From: Heliocidaris erythrogramma
Lineage: Eukaryota; Echinodermata; Echinoidea; Camarodonta; Echinometridae
DNA length: 64,000 bases
Assembly: GCA_025617745.1 (NCBI GenBank)
Contig: CM046870.1
Location: forward strand, 9,972,410-10,036,409
Direction: 5' to 3'
The notes under the pieces were generated by a model. It was not told where the DNA came from, ran no database searches, and was given only the letters and a program-made list of their open reading frames with translations. The position numbers were made by a program, and so were the translations under genes. Positions 34,401-45,316 of the stretch are shown here, in pieces (positions within the stretch are counted from its first letter, which is position 1; every line of letters begins with the position of its first letter).

Positions 34401-37400
34401 CGTAGTTAGATGTGCCCCATCCAAGCTCCTTTTTCTTGTCTTCTTTAGCAGCACTGGAGTTGGAAAGATCGTTTTAGCATTCGGCATCAAATTTCATGAA
34501 ATACACGAGATTGAACAAGAGAGCAAAATGTGAGCTAATTTACAAACATGTAGGCAGGCAATGTGAAGTCTTCAACCATGCATTAATTTATTGGACTGCA
34601 CAAGCATTAGAAGAGACCATCGGGTGGTATTTAGCCCCTTCCCACAACCTAAACACACATGGATAAATGGAAGAGTGTAGTTTGCATGACATGGTTGGCA
34701 TGATTTAATCACCTGGATTAAAAAATAATCACTGATTTACAGAAAAACAAAGATATACATAAGAAATTTTGTATTTGATTTTGGGGATGCAACAAAAATA
34801 ATCACTCAAAAATCAATGTTTTCAGTTTTAAACAAAAAATGAAGAAAATGTTGATTAATAACTATAAAAGTTCCTTATATTGATTGACCTGCTCCCTCCC
34901 CTTCTCCCTCCTTTCTCTCCCCTCTCTCTCTCTCTCTCCCTCCCTGCTTCTTTTTGCATTTCATTGTATGTGTGTGTTGTCCTGTACCTTCTTTACTTTT
35001 TGTACACGTTGTCAACCAGTGCTGGGCTAATCTCATATTTTGTGTTAAATAAATTTGCTAGTATACATTGATAATCGTATTTTTGGGACCTAAGTAATAC
35101 AAGCTTTGCTTTTAATTTAGGTTCCACCACTTTTGTTTTATTATAAGTTCCTTCACAATCTTTGTGAATATCTCATTGAATCTTTGCACTGTACTTATGA
35201 TCTAGTTTGTATAGTTATTATGTTTTACCTTCGTGTTATATTCTTTACAAACATTGTAATTATGTCATTTTTGTATTATCTTTCTTACTTTGTACTTTAT
35301 TGATATTCATTTATGATTGTCATGTATATTGTATTTCAATTTGTTGAAAAAAACAAACAAAAGTGGAAAAAATAAATTCAAATCAAAATCAAATCAAATG
35401 TTTGATTTTTGTTTTGTTTTGTTTTGGGGCTAAAAAATTCATCCAAGTCCAAGTATTTGTATTCCAAATACATGTAATGTCTGATGTATATCTATTAAAA
35501 TAATCTGTTTCTTTTATATAGGAGAAATATTTAGGGTAATAACTTTAGAAAAATCAAATAAATCAATTCAAATCACATAAATCGCAATTTAAATCAAATA
35601 TATCGATTAAAAAAAAAAATCCTAATTTCTTTCCAACCCAATCAGAATGTAGATTGGCAAAAAATTGGACTGGAGAACATCACGTATGCTTTAGGAAGAG
35701 AAGATGATCTGACAATAAACCAACCAGGTTTTGCTGGTTTGAATGAAATACAAGCAGTACCTATATCACTTCCCCAATAAACACGGGGGATGATGTGCAG
35801 AGGGAAGCTACTGCAGCACTATTTCTCACAAGGTATCGTGTACGGGGACAAAAGGAGGGTAAGAACTCCATGGAAATTTATGTGGAGGGATTATCAGATT
35901 GTCCTACAGCTTGGCACACTTATTTAATAGGCATATCCTGTTTATAACTATATGTATACATTAACATACATACATGTATCAATGCAGCAGCTTGCTCTAT
36001 TTTAAAGTTTTGGGAAATCAAAAATTTGACCAGTAGGTAAGGTCGTAAGGTAACAAAAACTGATCCAACAAACTCCGAATCAGATAAGCATACGTCTACA
36101 CAAAAATGAAATTTATAAAGATCTGCCCAAAATACCACTTTATGAGATTGTTTCATAATTCTCAAATTTTAAATTATGTAGAAGGAATAATAACTTTTTC
36201 AGGAAATACACAAAAAACAAAACAGAACAAACAAAACAACTAAAATACGACCAAATACACCTTCATTCAGCTCAAACTGAAATTCACACTGTGTGACTTT
36301 TTGGTGGTTTGCGGTGGTTTGTGGTGTGCTGTCACATTTAGTGATCTCAACTTTCTTGTCCGATTTTATTAAAACTACACCTGTTTCTCTGCTTTGTCCG
36401 TTTTTACCCACTACCAGAGGGTAGAAAGGTTGAATTGCCACCTCACCTGATAAACTCATTCATGAGATCGATGACGCCCTGCTCTGTGGCCACAGTTTTG
36501 AACCGCTTTTGTAGATCTGGACTGATTTTGGGGTAACTCATAGAACCAGATTCACTGGCCACGTTCACCACTCTACATGATAAATCACAATTTTGCATAG
36601 TTATTAAAAAAAAAAATTACAATTCAATTATTTTTTCATTACAAGTTTTTAAGGGGTTCTATTCACGAGGGGAAGAAACAGATTCAAGTCAACTTACTCT
36701 TACTTATCCCCTTTGCTGGCTTCCAAAAAACAATATTCTCACATTTTCAGCATCATACTTACAAGTGACAATAACATATAATTATGTCAATACTGCAAGC
36801 TGTCTATACTGCCCAAAGTCTGACAGAATATCTAGAATGTTTTAGAAAATGTACATGTATGGCTGGTTTTAGTTTGAAATTCAAAGTGGTTCATCTCAAG
36901 GCACGGTATAATGTTTGTATGAAGATAAACAACGAAAAGAGCTCTACAGGGTGGCCCAACTAAAATGGACTAACTTCCAACAATGTGGGGTAACATTTAC
37001 TGGTACCAGCGGGAGTAGAACATTTTCACATGAAAAATGATACCAAGATTGACAAATCTGGTTAAGGGGTTTTTGTTTAAGGGCACATTTTGTGATGGAA
37101 GGTAGAAGTTCAAACTTGTCCAGTATCGATGAAACTGCATTTAAACAATTTGTCTTGCCTTGTCATAGTCGGCACTTTCTCAATGTAAACATGGTAAATA
37201 CTGACAAAGACATGTAACCTTGCTTCTCACCTGCCATGAGATCTGAGAAGTGGGATGAGGGCTCGGCTCAGCCGGAGTGTGCCAAACAGATTGGTTTCTA
37301 CGGTTACAGGTGCCTGAATACTATCTGGTTCTGGTGCAGCTCTCTGATTGGACAAATGAGAGGGGAAAGAGATTACAATCATGTTTGTGCCAAATAAGTT

Positions 37401-40400
37401 TACATCCTAAATTGCAGTGTGTATATTTCATTTTTTTTAATAAAAGATGTTTTTTTTTTAAGGTAATCTTGAGTTCTGGTAAAGGGGGAAGATACATTCT
37501 CGCAAAATCGAACAAAACTTTCTGTGTATGTTCGAGACTACAAATAAATGATATTTCCCTAACGATATTGTGGAGATACGAGTCGATCTTTTGAGACGGA
37601 CAGCTCTCTGTCTTGGCCTAAAAATCTACTCTGATGATGGACCCCGTTCTAATATAAGTCATGTCTATTGGATGGTGTCATTAAAGGTCAGTCCCTAGCT
37701 AGATGTAAATAATTACATATCATTGTGATACACATATATATGTGAAAGTCATTTTTATAGAAAAAGTAGCTAAGGAATTTGCAAAGAAAGAATAAGGGAA
37801 ATGAGCTAATCATGCTGCTGTGAGGTACACGTACATGTATGTTTTTCTATGGAATATGATTTTCTTCAAGTTTTTTATATTCATTTTTTGCTGGTCAAAG
37901 CAAAGCATCCATGGTATGATAAACAGTTGATATGTAGGCTTTGAGCCTGTATCTTGTGAAATGCAATTCCAGTACCAGTACCACAACACAAAGTTAGAAA
38001 ATAACAATAATATATCAGTCAGAGCATTAGTAAAAATTATCAACACAAGCTGCACCTTTGGAACAGTTTGGACTCTTTCAATAGTTCCTTGGGTCTATAA
38101 TTGTACTACATTGTTGTATTTGTTTTATAAAATGGTGACATTTGATATTAAAGTCACCCTCAACCCAAATTCCACATATTTAAAGTTAAATTTAGATGAT
38201 TAACTTTCCTATCATTAGACAATGATAATGACTGATCACATGTCCCCTCTCGACCAATCGTTTCATTTGACACTAGGGCTTTAATACACATCATCACTTT
38301 ATAAATTAAAATAAATATTAAAATAACCAACAAAATAAAAACATGAAGTGATCATGGAAGTTTACCTTGAAGGCAATTCCAGCATTGTTGACCAACACAT
38401 CCAGGCCTCCATGATTGTCCCGTAAGTAGCCGGTAACCTTCGAAATATGGTCAGTATTACAGATGTCCAGTTGAATGAACTTTGGGTCGAGCCCCTCCCC
38501 TTTCAGTTGCTGTACGGCCTTCTCACCACGCCCTTCATCTCTGCTCGCCAGATAGACCACACCTCTTTCTCCAAATTCTTTGCAAAGTGCTCGGACGATG
38601 GCAAAGCCAATGCCCTTATTAGCTCCTGTGACCTGAAGTCGGAAGAGGATATTAAGGAGGACAAATTAGGTGCAATTATTATACATTTGTGGCATTTGTA
38701 TATATATACTGTGTGTGGAGGGGGATATCAACAAAAAAAACGATCTAAATATCACCATTTCTCACCTACTGTGAGCCATGCAAACCACCCTCGGAGTTTG
38801 CTAAATGGTACCTTCCAGGATCAACTAAGATTGTAAACATTGAATGCAAACCACCCTCGGAGTTTGCTAAAGGGGTTACCTTTCAGAATCAACTAAGATT
38901 GTAAAAATTGAATGACTAAAATGATACAACCATAATCAAAACTATACGATGTGGTGCAGTGGTGGCACTTTGAACACGATGACAAAGAAAGCGGACAAAA
39001 TATACAGCTCCTCATTGTACCCTCCACAATTGTTCTGGTAACAAAAGAACATCCCTTCATTGCTATTGTATAAAATAAGTAGAACAGGTGAATATGCACG
39101 TGCCACCTGTTCTACATACTTTTACATAATAGCAGTGGAGGGATGTTCTATTGTCTACCAGAGCAAGTGTGGGAGGTACAATGAGGAGCTGTATAATTTG
39201 TCCGCTTCTTTGTTCGCCATGTTCATAGTGTGGAGATAACTGACAAAATTTCCATTAATGCTAAACAAAAGTCAACGTAGATGGCACTATTAAAGCCAGT
39301 TGAGATGGCGGCTGCGTGCGACGGCGCGCGATACAACCATAATTGAAACTATACGTCGCCGACAGTGCGCGCCGTCTCACGCAGCCGCCATTTTATATCT
39401 GCATGACAAGAGGAGGCATGGATACACAAACACTGGTGAATTCTCGGAAATTTCTTATGATCTTTTTTTGGATTTTTTTGTAAAAAAGACATACTAATTA
39501 ATACAAAACATTTCCTAGGAGGAAACGCTGTGGGGAAGGGCCTGTCGGTCGGGGAAGGGCCTGTCGGTCGCGGGAGTTATCAGAAAAGTGTTATTTCAGG
39601 GCATTTTCAATTTCATGTCCTGCTAACCTGTGCGCATTTAGATTGCTGGGGAAAAACGTCTGGCTTCGTGATGTAAAAGGCGTATAGGCCTAGTCATTTT
39701 TTTTTTTTACACTCACAAAGCTAATCCTGGCTAGGGACGCTGCCACGCTGCCACTTCTATTCCGTGGGTCTCACCATTTACATGGGCAAAGGACGATGTA
39801 TAGTTTTGCCGTAGGTACATATTTTAAAAATTAAAGTAGGCCTATATGCAAATTGCAATGCCACTTAGATCTACCTAAATAGACCTTCCGCAGATCAGCT
39901 CTTCCTCATAAATGTATAGAGTCGATCAAATGTCACTTTTTTCACTCAATTGTAATCCTCCCTCTCATCTCTCGCGAGCGAGAATTCGAACGTACGTAGT
40001 CACAAAAACATATACTGACGCGCATGCCTATTGCAAACTATACACCGGCCTACGAAAGTTTTTTGTACAGTAGTACAGCTACAGTACAGGAGCCGGGAAA
40101 ATAATAGACCTTAAATTTATATCATCCTCATCGAAAAGAAAGACAACAGTTAATTGCACTCATAGCTACATTCCTATACTTCGTGTGTAGAACGTAGGCA
40201 GTCATACACCTCAACTTTTTAAAACACCACTGCACAAAAGTCACCAACATTCACTCAAAATCGGCATTTAATTTACAAAAACCGACCCCAAAATATCCAA
40301 GAAATACCGGTACAATAAATTCAACTCACCGATGTTGGAAAAGATATTTTCAAAAATCAAATCCGTAATTTACTGTTGATTCTCGCGAAACGAGCTATCG

Positions 40401-43400
40401 GAGTCATTGTGTACATTTCCTGGTCGCCGCGGACGTTGACATCTCCCCAAAAGATTTTTGTCCTTAAAAATTCAGTCCCTATGGCGTACACGGAAAAGTC
40501 CTGATTTTCTGTGTGCACGATCGTAAAGATCGATGTGCGCTTGCGATCCCGAGTTTCTTCGTGGACAAAAATTTTACTGGCCAATTTTAGTCTAAGACAC
40601 CGGCAGTAGGCCTAGGCCTATGTTGTAAACAACACGCGATCGCGAAACAAATCGGCAGGGATTTCTCCGGTTTTGGACAAGATTTTGACTTTGGATTTTG
40701 CTGAAAATATCAAAAGTTCTTCCTAACGGCCATTTGAGGTAGGAGTGAGATTTTTAAGGGCTGAATTTGAAAGCAAGTATTTAAAATATTTATCTTATTT
40801 TTCCCCCCATACCTTTAGTACATGCGACAGAAAATACCAACTATTTTACACTAATGTAGCCATGAGTGGTTAATTGTTATGCGGAAAGTATTGTAAGTAC
40901 CGTACCTAAAGTAGCCTAAAATGAAGTTATGTCATATTTCATGGTATAATTTTGACATACAAGCTTGGAATTAAGAGGCACCCAACCATGCCACTCATAG
41001 CTACATTCCTATACTTCATGTGTATAATGTAGGCAGTCATACACCTCAACTTTTTTAAACACCACTGCACAAAAGACACCAACATTCACTCAAAATCGGC
41101 ATTTAATTTACAAAAACCGACCCCAAAATATTCAAGAAATACAATAAATTCAACTCACCGATTTTGGAAAATATATTTCCAAAAATGAAATCCGTAATTT
41201 AGGCTACTGTCGATTCTCGCGAAACGAGCTATCGGAGTCATTGTCACTCATAGGTACACGCCATTGCCGACTGTGTAGGAATGCAGCCAATACACATCCC
41301 ATACCTAAACTGCATCACTGTGCATTTTTGGCTATATTTAAGTGAAACTCATATATTGCAGTTTACTTAAATCTAAATACTTATGTTGAATAATAGATGA
41401 TTAAAACTTGCCAGTTTGTTTTGTGACCTTTGAAGAGGGTTTCCTGAAATTTTGGGTACTTTTTGTCGATAACTCCTATCGAGACTGTCCCGTCAGCATC
41501 CATTTCGTATTTTTCACGATTATGATGAAGGGAGCCCTCAGCGCTCGTATTGGTACCGGCGCGATCGGTTCGTCGATCTCCTACGAAGACCTGGAAGGGC
41601 CAAACTGACGATGTAAAAAAATAAAAAATATTACGTACGTACGTAATAATAACTACGTACGTACGTAATATTTTTTATTTTTTTACGTCGTCAGTTTGGC
41701 CCTTCCCGGTCTTCGTAGAATAGCTTGTGTGCGTAACATTCTGCGTACGTATCTATGGTGCGTAACCATGTAGAGCGGCCTCACTAATGCGCAACATATT
41801 GAGAGCAGTCGTCATCCGTATGGAGGTGTGGGTAACAAGTACGAAAAACAAGGCTGTAAATGTAAGTTTTTATAACTTTCTACATTTTGTATCTTAACGA
41901 ACTTATAACAGAAAATCTAAAGAGTGATACTTAAGTATCAGTTTGCCCACAAAAACCTCCATTTCAAACAAAATTACATCTGTATCCCCAATACCCAGTA
42001 TACACACATGTAGGCCTAGGCCTAGGGTGCGCGCGCCGGTATTCGGTCACCTAAAAAGAAATCGCCGCTGATATGAATACCTATCTCTTTAAATTGACAA
42101 TCTACCATCAAAAGAACCGCAAAATTGTCCTTTAAATAATTATCAAAATAATTTAAAACATGGAAACTTACCCCAAAAAATATCGCCGACAGAAGAAGGA
42201 GAAGTTTTCCGCCCAGTATTCGGTCGGCGCCGCCCACAATTCGGTCACGCGATAGTGCGCTGCATCTCGGGAGAGTTATATAACCATTTTTGTCACATTT
42301 CTGCGTTTTTAGGCATTTTCTGTGGCTTCTATATATTCATACTTAAATGTATGAGAATTTTTATCCATTAAAATCCACAAATCGAAGCTCTAGGGTCAGA
42401 AATAATGCACAAAATGTATTTCTAAAAAGAGCAAAGCGCGTCAGCAAAGCACAAAGCGCGTCGGCGAAGCGCAAAGCGACAAGTTGCACACAAAGCGCGT
42501 TGGCGCAAGGCACTCAATGTTGCCTGACCGAATACTGGAAGAGCGCCATCTCACTGGCAGGGGTGAGGTATATATGCTCTTGCTCATCGCTGAGATCGCC
42601 ATTTGCAAATTCGCTGCGATAGAGGGAAGACCCGGAAGCTCCTTTTCACACACATACTAAATTCATTGCACCTGCACACATAGTTATTTCACCATAGGCG
42701 TCTACATATGGCTATGCGTGTTAACTCACGCGCTAACGGAACCCGGAAGTGCGGAAACTTGGGTAACACTGACCAGTTTCGAGGGTATTTGGAGGGCGTC
42801 CGACCTGAATTGCTTTCAACATTAGAGGTACCTTGTTCATGTGTCTGTTTCGAGCCTCAAAAATTATTCACGAGTTCTTCACAGCTGTTCAAAGAGCTGC
42901 GTGACCGAATTCTGGAACATGACCGAATACCGGGCCGCGCATCCTATATGATCCTAATGGTCAATATGACCATTGCTTGCTGATGTGGTCATTGTGTACA
43001 TTTCCTTGTCGCCGCGGGCGCTGACATCTCCCCAAAAGAGTTTTGTCCTTAAAAATTCGGTCCCTATAGTATATGGCGTACACGGAAAAGTCCCGATTTT
43101 ATGTGTGCGCGATCGTAAAGATCGATGTGCGCTTGCGATCCAGAGTTTTTCGTGGACAAAAATTTTATTGGCCGATTTTAGTCTAAGACATCGGCAGTAT
43201 GTAAACAACACGCGATCGCGAAACAAATCGGCGGGATTTCTCCGGTTTTGGACAAGATTTTGACTTGGGATTTTGCTGAAAATATCAAGAGTTCTTCCTA
43301 ACGGCCATTTGAGGTAGGGGGGCCTAGGCCTAACGTCCGTGCGCATTGACTCGCCACCGTTGTTAACTCGCCACTCACCTGTCACTTACTGTCCGAACTC

Positions 43401-44610
43401 GTCCTCTAAAAATTATCTGCATCGCTTCAGACTTTGTTGTGGCTACATTGAATAGGTCAAAATATATTCTTCTGCCGTTGGAAGTCTCTTGTAAGATCCG
43501 GCGCATGAATAAGAGTTGGGCGCGATCAAAGTTTAACTAGCACACACACTCCTGCAATAGCCGGTGGATGGAGCTCGGGCAACAAAGACTAGACTTCCCA
43601 ACTCAACAATAGTTGTAGCCCAATATGATGACGGAAGTTGACAAAATTTGCTATCGAGATGAAGATTAAAATATACTTATCAAGCTGGTACCATTTTAAA
43701 AGAGGGGGTGGTGTGATCTAAAAAAATAGAAGGGGGTGGCGCTTTAACGTAGAACCCTCTACAAGAAGGTGGCGAGTCTGCGTAGATCTGGCACACGTGT
43801 TGTGTGTATGTATGACGTGCCTGTGTGGTGTGCGCATGCGCGCAGTATTGGATTTGTAACTACAGGTAGAGATCGATGGGCGCGACTCAACAGCAGCCAC
43901 CTATTGTGTCGCCTCAAAAAATTTTTGTCCTCAAAAATTCGGTCCCTATGGCGTACACGGAAAAGTTCCGATTTTCTGTGTGCGCGATCGTAAAGATCGA
44001 TGTGCGCTTGCGATCCCGAGTTTCTTCGTGGACAAAAATTGTATTGGCCGATTTTAGTCTAAGACATCGGCAGTTTGTAAACAACACGCGATCGCGAAAC
44101 AAATCAGCGCGGATTTCTCCGGTTTTGGACAAGATTTTGACTTTCATGACTTTGGATTTTGCTGAAAATATCAAAAGTTCTTCCTAACGGCCATTTGAGG
44201 TAGGAGTGAGATTTTTAAGGGCTGAATTTGAAAGCAAGTATTTAAAATATTTATCTTATTTATTCCCCCATACCTTTAGTACATGCGACAGAAAATACCA
44301 ACTATTTTACAGAAATGTACCCGTGAGTGGTCCATGCCAACCTTTCGAAGGACTGCTGATCGCAGCTGCCGCAGTAAGTCCTGGCTATGTACTATGACTG
44401 GTGCCATTATCACGGTATGTATGAATCTGACTACGTGGAGGCGTGATCCGCGACGTGATTTACTGAAAATTTATCAGCAAGATTCTACCTATAATACGTC
44501 TGTATTAATATGCCTTACTTGACGCACAACATGCAAACCATGTCCATAACTTGATAATGAAAGCAAGATAATATTCAGCTTACCAAAGCAACCGTTTTAC
44601 CACCAGACAT
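31244..44610 (-). CDS. CBR1: Carbonyl reductase, CBR1-like SDR, complete six-exon gene
   Basis: Coding exons (minus): 44610-44584, 38632-38366, 37343-37231, 36572-36447, 34453-34309 and 31402-31244. Joined, they give 278 residues, close to the usual ~277 of CBR1. Every intron is GT...AG and the phases match (0, 0, 2, 2, 0). Motifs in order: NADPH-binding TGANKGIG at 11-18; NNAG at 91-94; the structural Asn of TNLFG (116); the catalytic Ser of VNVAS (142); the YGVSK active-site pair Tyr195/Lys199; and the CPGYVDTDM loop at 228-236. Family knowledge: monomeric cytosolic enzymes that reduce aldehydes, ketones and quinones with NADPH. The extra segment before YxxxK matches monomeric CBRs rather than tetrameric SDRs. 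Intron 1 is almost 6 kb and full of repeats. Paralogues such as CBR3 cannot be excluded. Confidence 0.93.
32280..32860 (+). repeat. Tandem ~160-bp repeat with X-box motifs
   Basis: GATCCGACAAGAACTGCAGC-like segments begin at 32304, 32461, 32619 and 32787, so the periods are 157, 158 and 168. Three units contain the identical 14-mer GTTACCATGGCAAC, at 32372-32385, 32529-32542 and 32686-32699. This fits the RFX X-box consensus. Confidence 0.9.
32900..33252 (-). mobile_element. tRNA-derived SINE
   Basis: Read on the minus strand: box A-like GTCGAGTGGTTTAATCAC near 33240-33223, box B GGTTCGAACCC near 33193-33183, a body with GAGCAAGGCATTTTATC and AAATGGGTACCCGGTAGG, and a tail with AAGGCGCTTTATAA. 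This is the layout of a Pol III-transcribed SINE mobilised by a LINE. It abuts the X-box element on its 3' side. Confidence 0.8.
33479..33742. mobile_element. Foldback MITE with ~120-bp TIRs, copy A (CBR intron 5)
   Basis: Starts CACTATGAACATGGCG and ends CATGTTCATATTG. The left half (GCGGACAAAATATACAGCTC, then CATCCCTCCACTGCTATT) returns inverted in the right half with scattered changes, around a central GGTGGCACGTGCATATTCACC. Confidence 0.85.
34011..34115 (+). repeat. Degenerate TTAGGG-like interstitial repeat
   Basis: About fifteen hexamer-like words, mixing TTAGGG with TTAGGA, AAGGGT and TTACGA. It resembles vertebrate-type telomeric repeat but is imperfect, so it may be a simple satellite. 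A G tract follows at 34146. Confidence 0.75.
34309..34453 (-). CDS. CBR1: CBR1-like exon 5
   Basis: 145 bases after a CAG acceptor, with the donor GTAAGT. Carries the Lys-rich end of the insertion, the YGVSK catalytic motif, and ILINC leading into the PG motif. Confidence 0.95.
35060..35400 (+). mobile_element. LINE 3' end fragment with AAATC tail
   Basis: AT-rich, stop-filled 3'UTR-like sequence ending in an A-rich stretch and a short (AAATC)n run near 35380-35398. This is typical of the 3' tail of CR1/L2-style LINEs. No coding part remains. Confidence 0.5.
36447..36572 (-). CDS. CBR1: CBR1-like exon 4
   Basis: 126 bases after a TAG acceptor, with the donor GTGAGG. Encodes RVVNVASESGS with the catalytic Ser, then the CBR-type insertion. 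It ends in a split Ser codon (AG/T). Confidence 0.93.
37231..37343 (-). CDS. CBR1: CBR1-like exon 3
   Basis: 113 bases after a CAG acceptor, with the donor GTGAGA. Encodes the VTVETNLFGTLRL helix containing the conserved Asn, then a split Arg codon (AG/A) completed in exon 4. Confidence 0.93.
38366..38632 (-). CDS. CBR1: CBR1-like exon 2
   Basis: 89 codons between a CAG acceptor and the donor GTAAAC. Carries TGANKGIG, the LASRDEGRG cofactor-specificity segment, LDICN and the NNAG motif, ending GIAFK. Confidence 0.95.
38965..39230. mobile_element. Foldback MITE, copy B (CBR intron 1)
   Basis: Near-identical to the element at 33479-33742 but in the opposite orientation, judged by its asymmetric centre (GTGAATATGCACGTGCCACC). 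The ends are GCACTTTGAAC and GTTCATAGTG. Confidence 0.85.
39303..39393. repeat. GC-rich palindrome
   Basis: Left arm ATGGCGGCTGCGTGCGACGG, then CGCGC. The right arm is its complement with one or two mismatches, ending CAGCCGCCAT. The loop is about 36 bases (ATACAACCATAATTGAAAC). The loop sequence recurs near 38930 without the arms. Confidence 0.85.
40155..41250. repeat. Local duplication with 815-830 bp offset
   Basis: Bases 40155-40425 (CACTCATAGCTACATTCC through GAAACGAGCTATCGGAGTC) recur at about 40985-41250 with a few differences. The two copies flank copy 1 of a second repeat (40405-40875). Confidence 0.85.
40405..40875. repeat. Dispersed ~400-bp CBR-intron repeat, copy 1
   Basis: Contains CGTAAAGATCGATGTGCGC, AACACGCGATCGCGAAACAA and TTCCTAACGGCCATTTGAGG. 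It is shared with 42985-43320 and 43905-44335. Part of it stays open in one minus-strand frame in each copy, but the frames differ at their ends, so I do not call it a gene. Confidence 0.85.
41581..41718. repeat. Long near-perfect palindrome
   Basis: Left arm 41581-41644 (CTACGAAGACCTGGAAGGGC onward, through an A/T-rich segment to TACGTACGTACGTA). The right arm, 41655-41718, is its complement with only a few mismatches. The spacer is about 10 bases. Confidence 0.9.
42029..42942. mobile_element. TIR element with internal TTCGGTCA motifs and a minisatellite
   Basis: The left end GCGCGCGCCGGTATTCGGTC and the right end (complement) GCGCGGCCCGGTATTCGGTC are inverted repeats. TATTCGGTC/GACCGAAT words recur internally near 42218, 42240, 42525 and 42902. 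Bases 42430-42510 hold about five imperfect copies of AAAGCGCGTCGGCGAAGC. No transposase recognised. Confidence 0.75.
42985..43320. repeat. Dispersed ~400-bp CBR-intron repeat, copy 2
   Basis: Same order of blocks as copy 1, from TGTGTACATTTCCTTGTCGC to ACGGCCATTTGAGGTAGG. It is shorter at the right end. Confidence 0.85.
43905..44335. repeat. Dispersed ~400-bp CBR-intron repeat, copy 3
   Basis: Matches copies 1 and 2, with a small insertion near 44145 (CATGACTTTG). It ends about 250 bases inside intron 1 from exon 1. Confidence 0.85.
44584..44610 (-). CDS. CBR1: CBR1-like exon 1
   Basis: Encodes MSGGKTVAL, with the donor GTAAGC immediately after. It is short, but the frame joins directly to the Rossmann-fold glycine motif in exon 2. 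Confidence 0.85.
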
Positions 44611-45316
44611 CTTTCCAAGTTTCCTTACTTTCTGTAACTTGTTTGCCAACTTTTCGATTTCCTAACAATTTTGTTTAATTTTATGAGACGCCGCCCTATG
44701 TTTAGTTGAATCTATGGCAAGCCAGGGTAACAGAATCTCATACACACTACAACATGTTAAGTCCCCCCTAATATATGTGCAACTCCTCTTCCATAATTTT
44801 TTAAGGAAGACAACAAAAGACAAGAAATTGATATTTCTCATTTTCGCACAAAATTTACCTAACAACTAACATTTACAGAAACATGAAACCTTCTTGCTTA
44901 TGAAATCATGTCTGAGGAGATTTGAGTATTTGGTATTTGTGTACGTGGCAGGGACTCAAGGGCGGCGAGGGCTTTTCTGTAATTTGAGTGAATAATACAT
45001 ATATATTATGATAGTAAAATAATAGTTCTGCTTCGGACTTAAAGTTAAGGAACAAGACAAGGTAAGGTAGGAATGAAAAAGTCCGTATACGATGAGAAGA
45101 TTAGAATTTTCGGCCATAGTATATATAGGGGTATATATTATTGGCGGATCCAGGAATTTGAAATAGGGGTGGCGCCAGCGGAGAGGGAGCGGAGGGTGTG
45201 GGAGGGGGCTCCCCTTCCATGGTAAAAATCACAAAACAGAAAAATTAAAGGGGTGGTGAGCACCCTTGGCGCCCGTGCCTATATCCGCCACTATATAGGA
45301 CCTATATTTGTATATA
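44611..45316. other. Upstream region of the CBR1-like gene
   Basis: No TATA box recognised close to the ATG at 44610. Bases 45145-45290 carry the GGCGGATCCAGG repeat fragment. Promoter position unknown. Confidence 0.4.

Noticed and set aside
36950-37190. ACAGGGTGGCCCAACTAAAATGG as a transposon terminus
   Set aside because: It resembles known transposon ends, but no inverted partner was found nearby.
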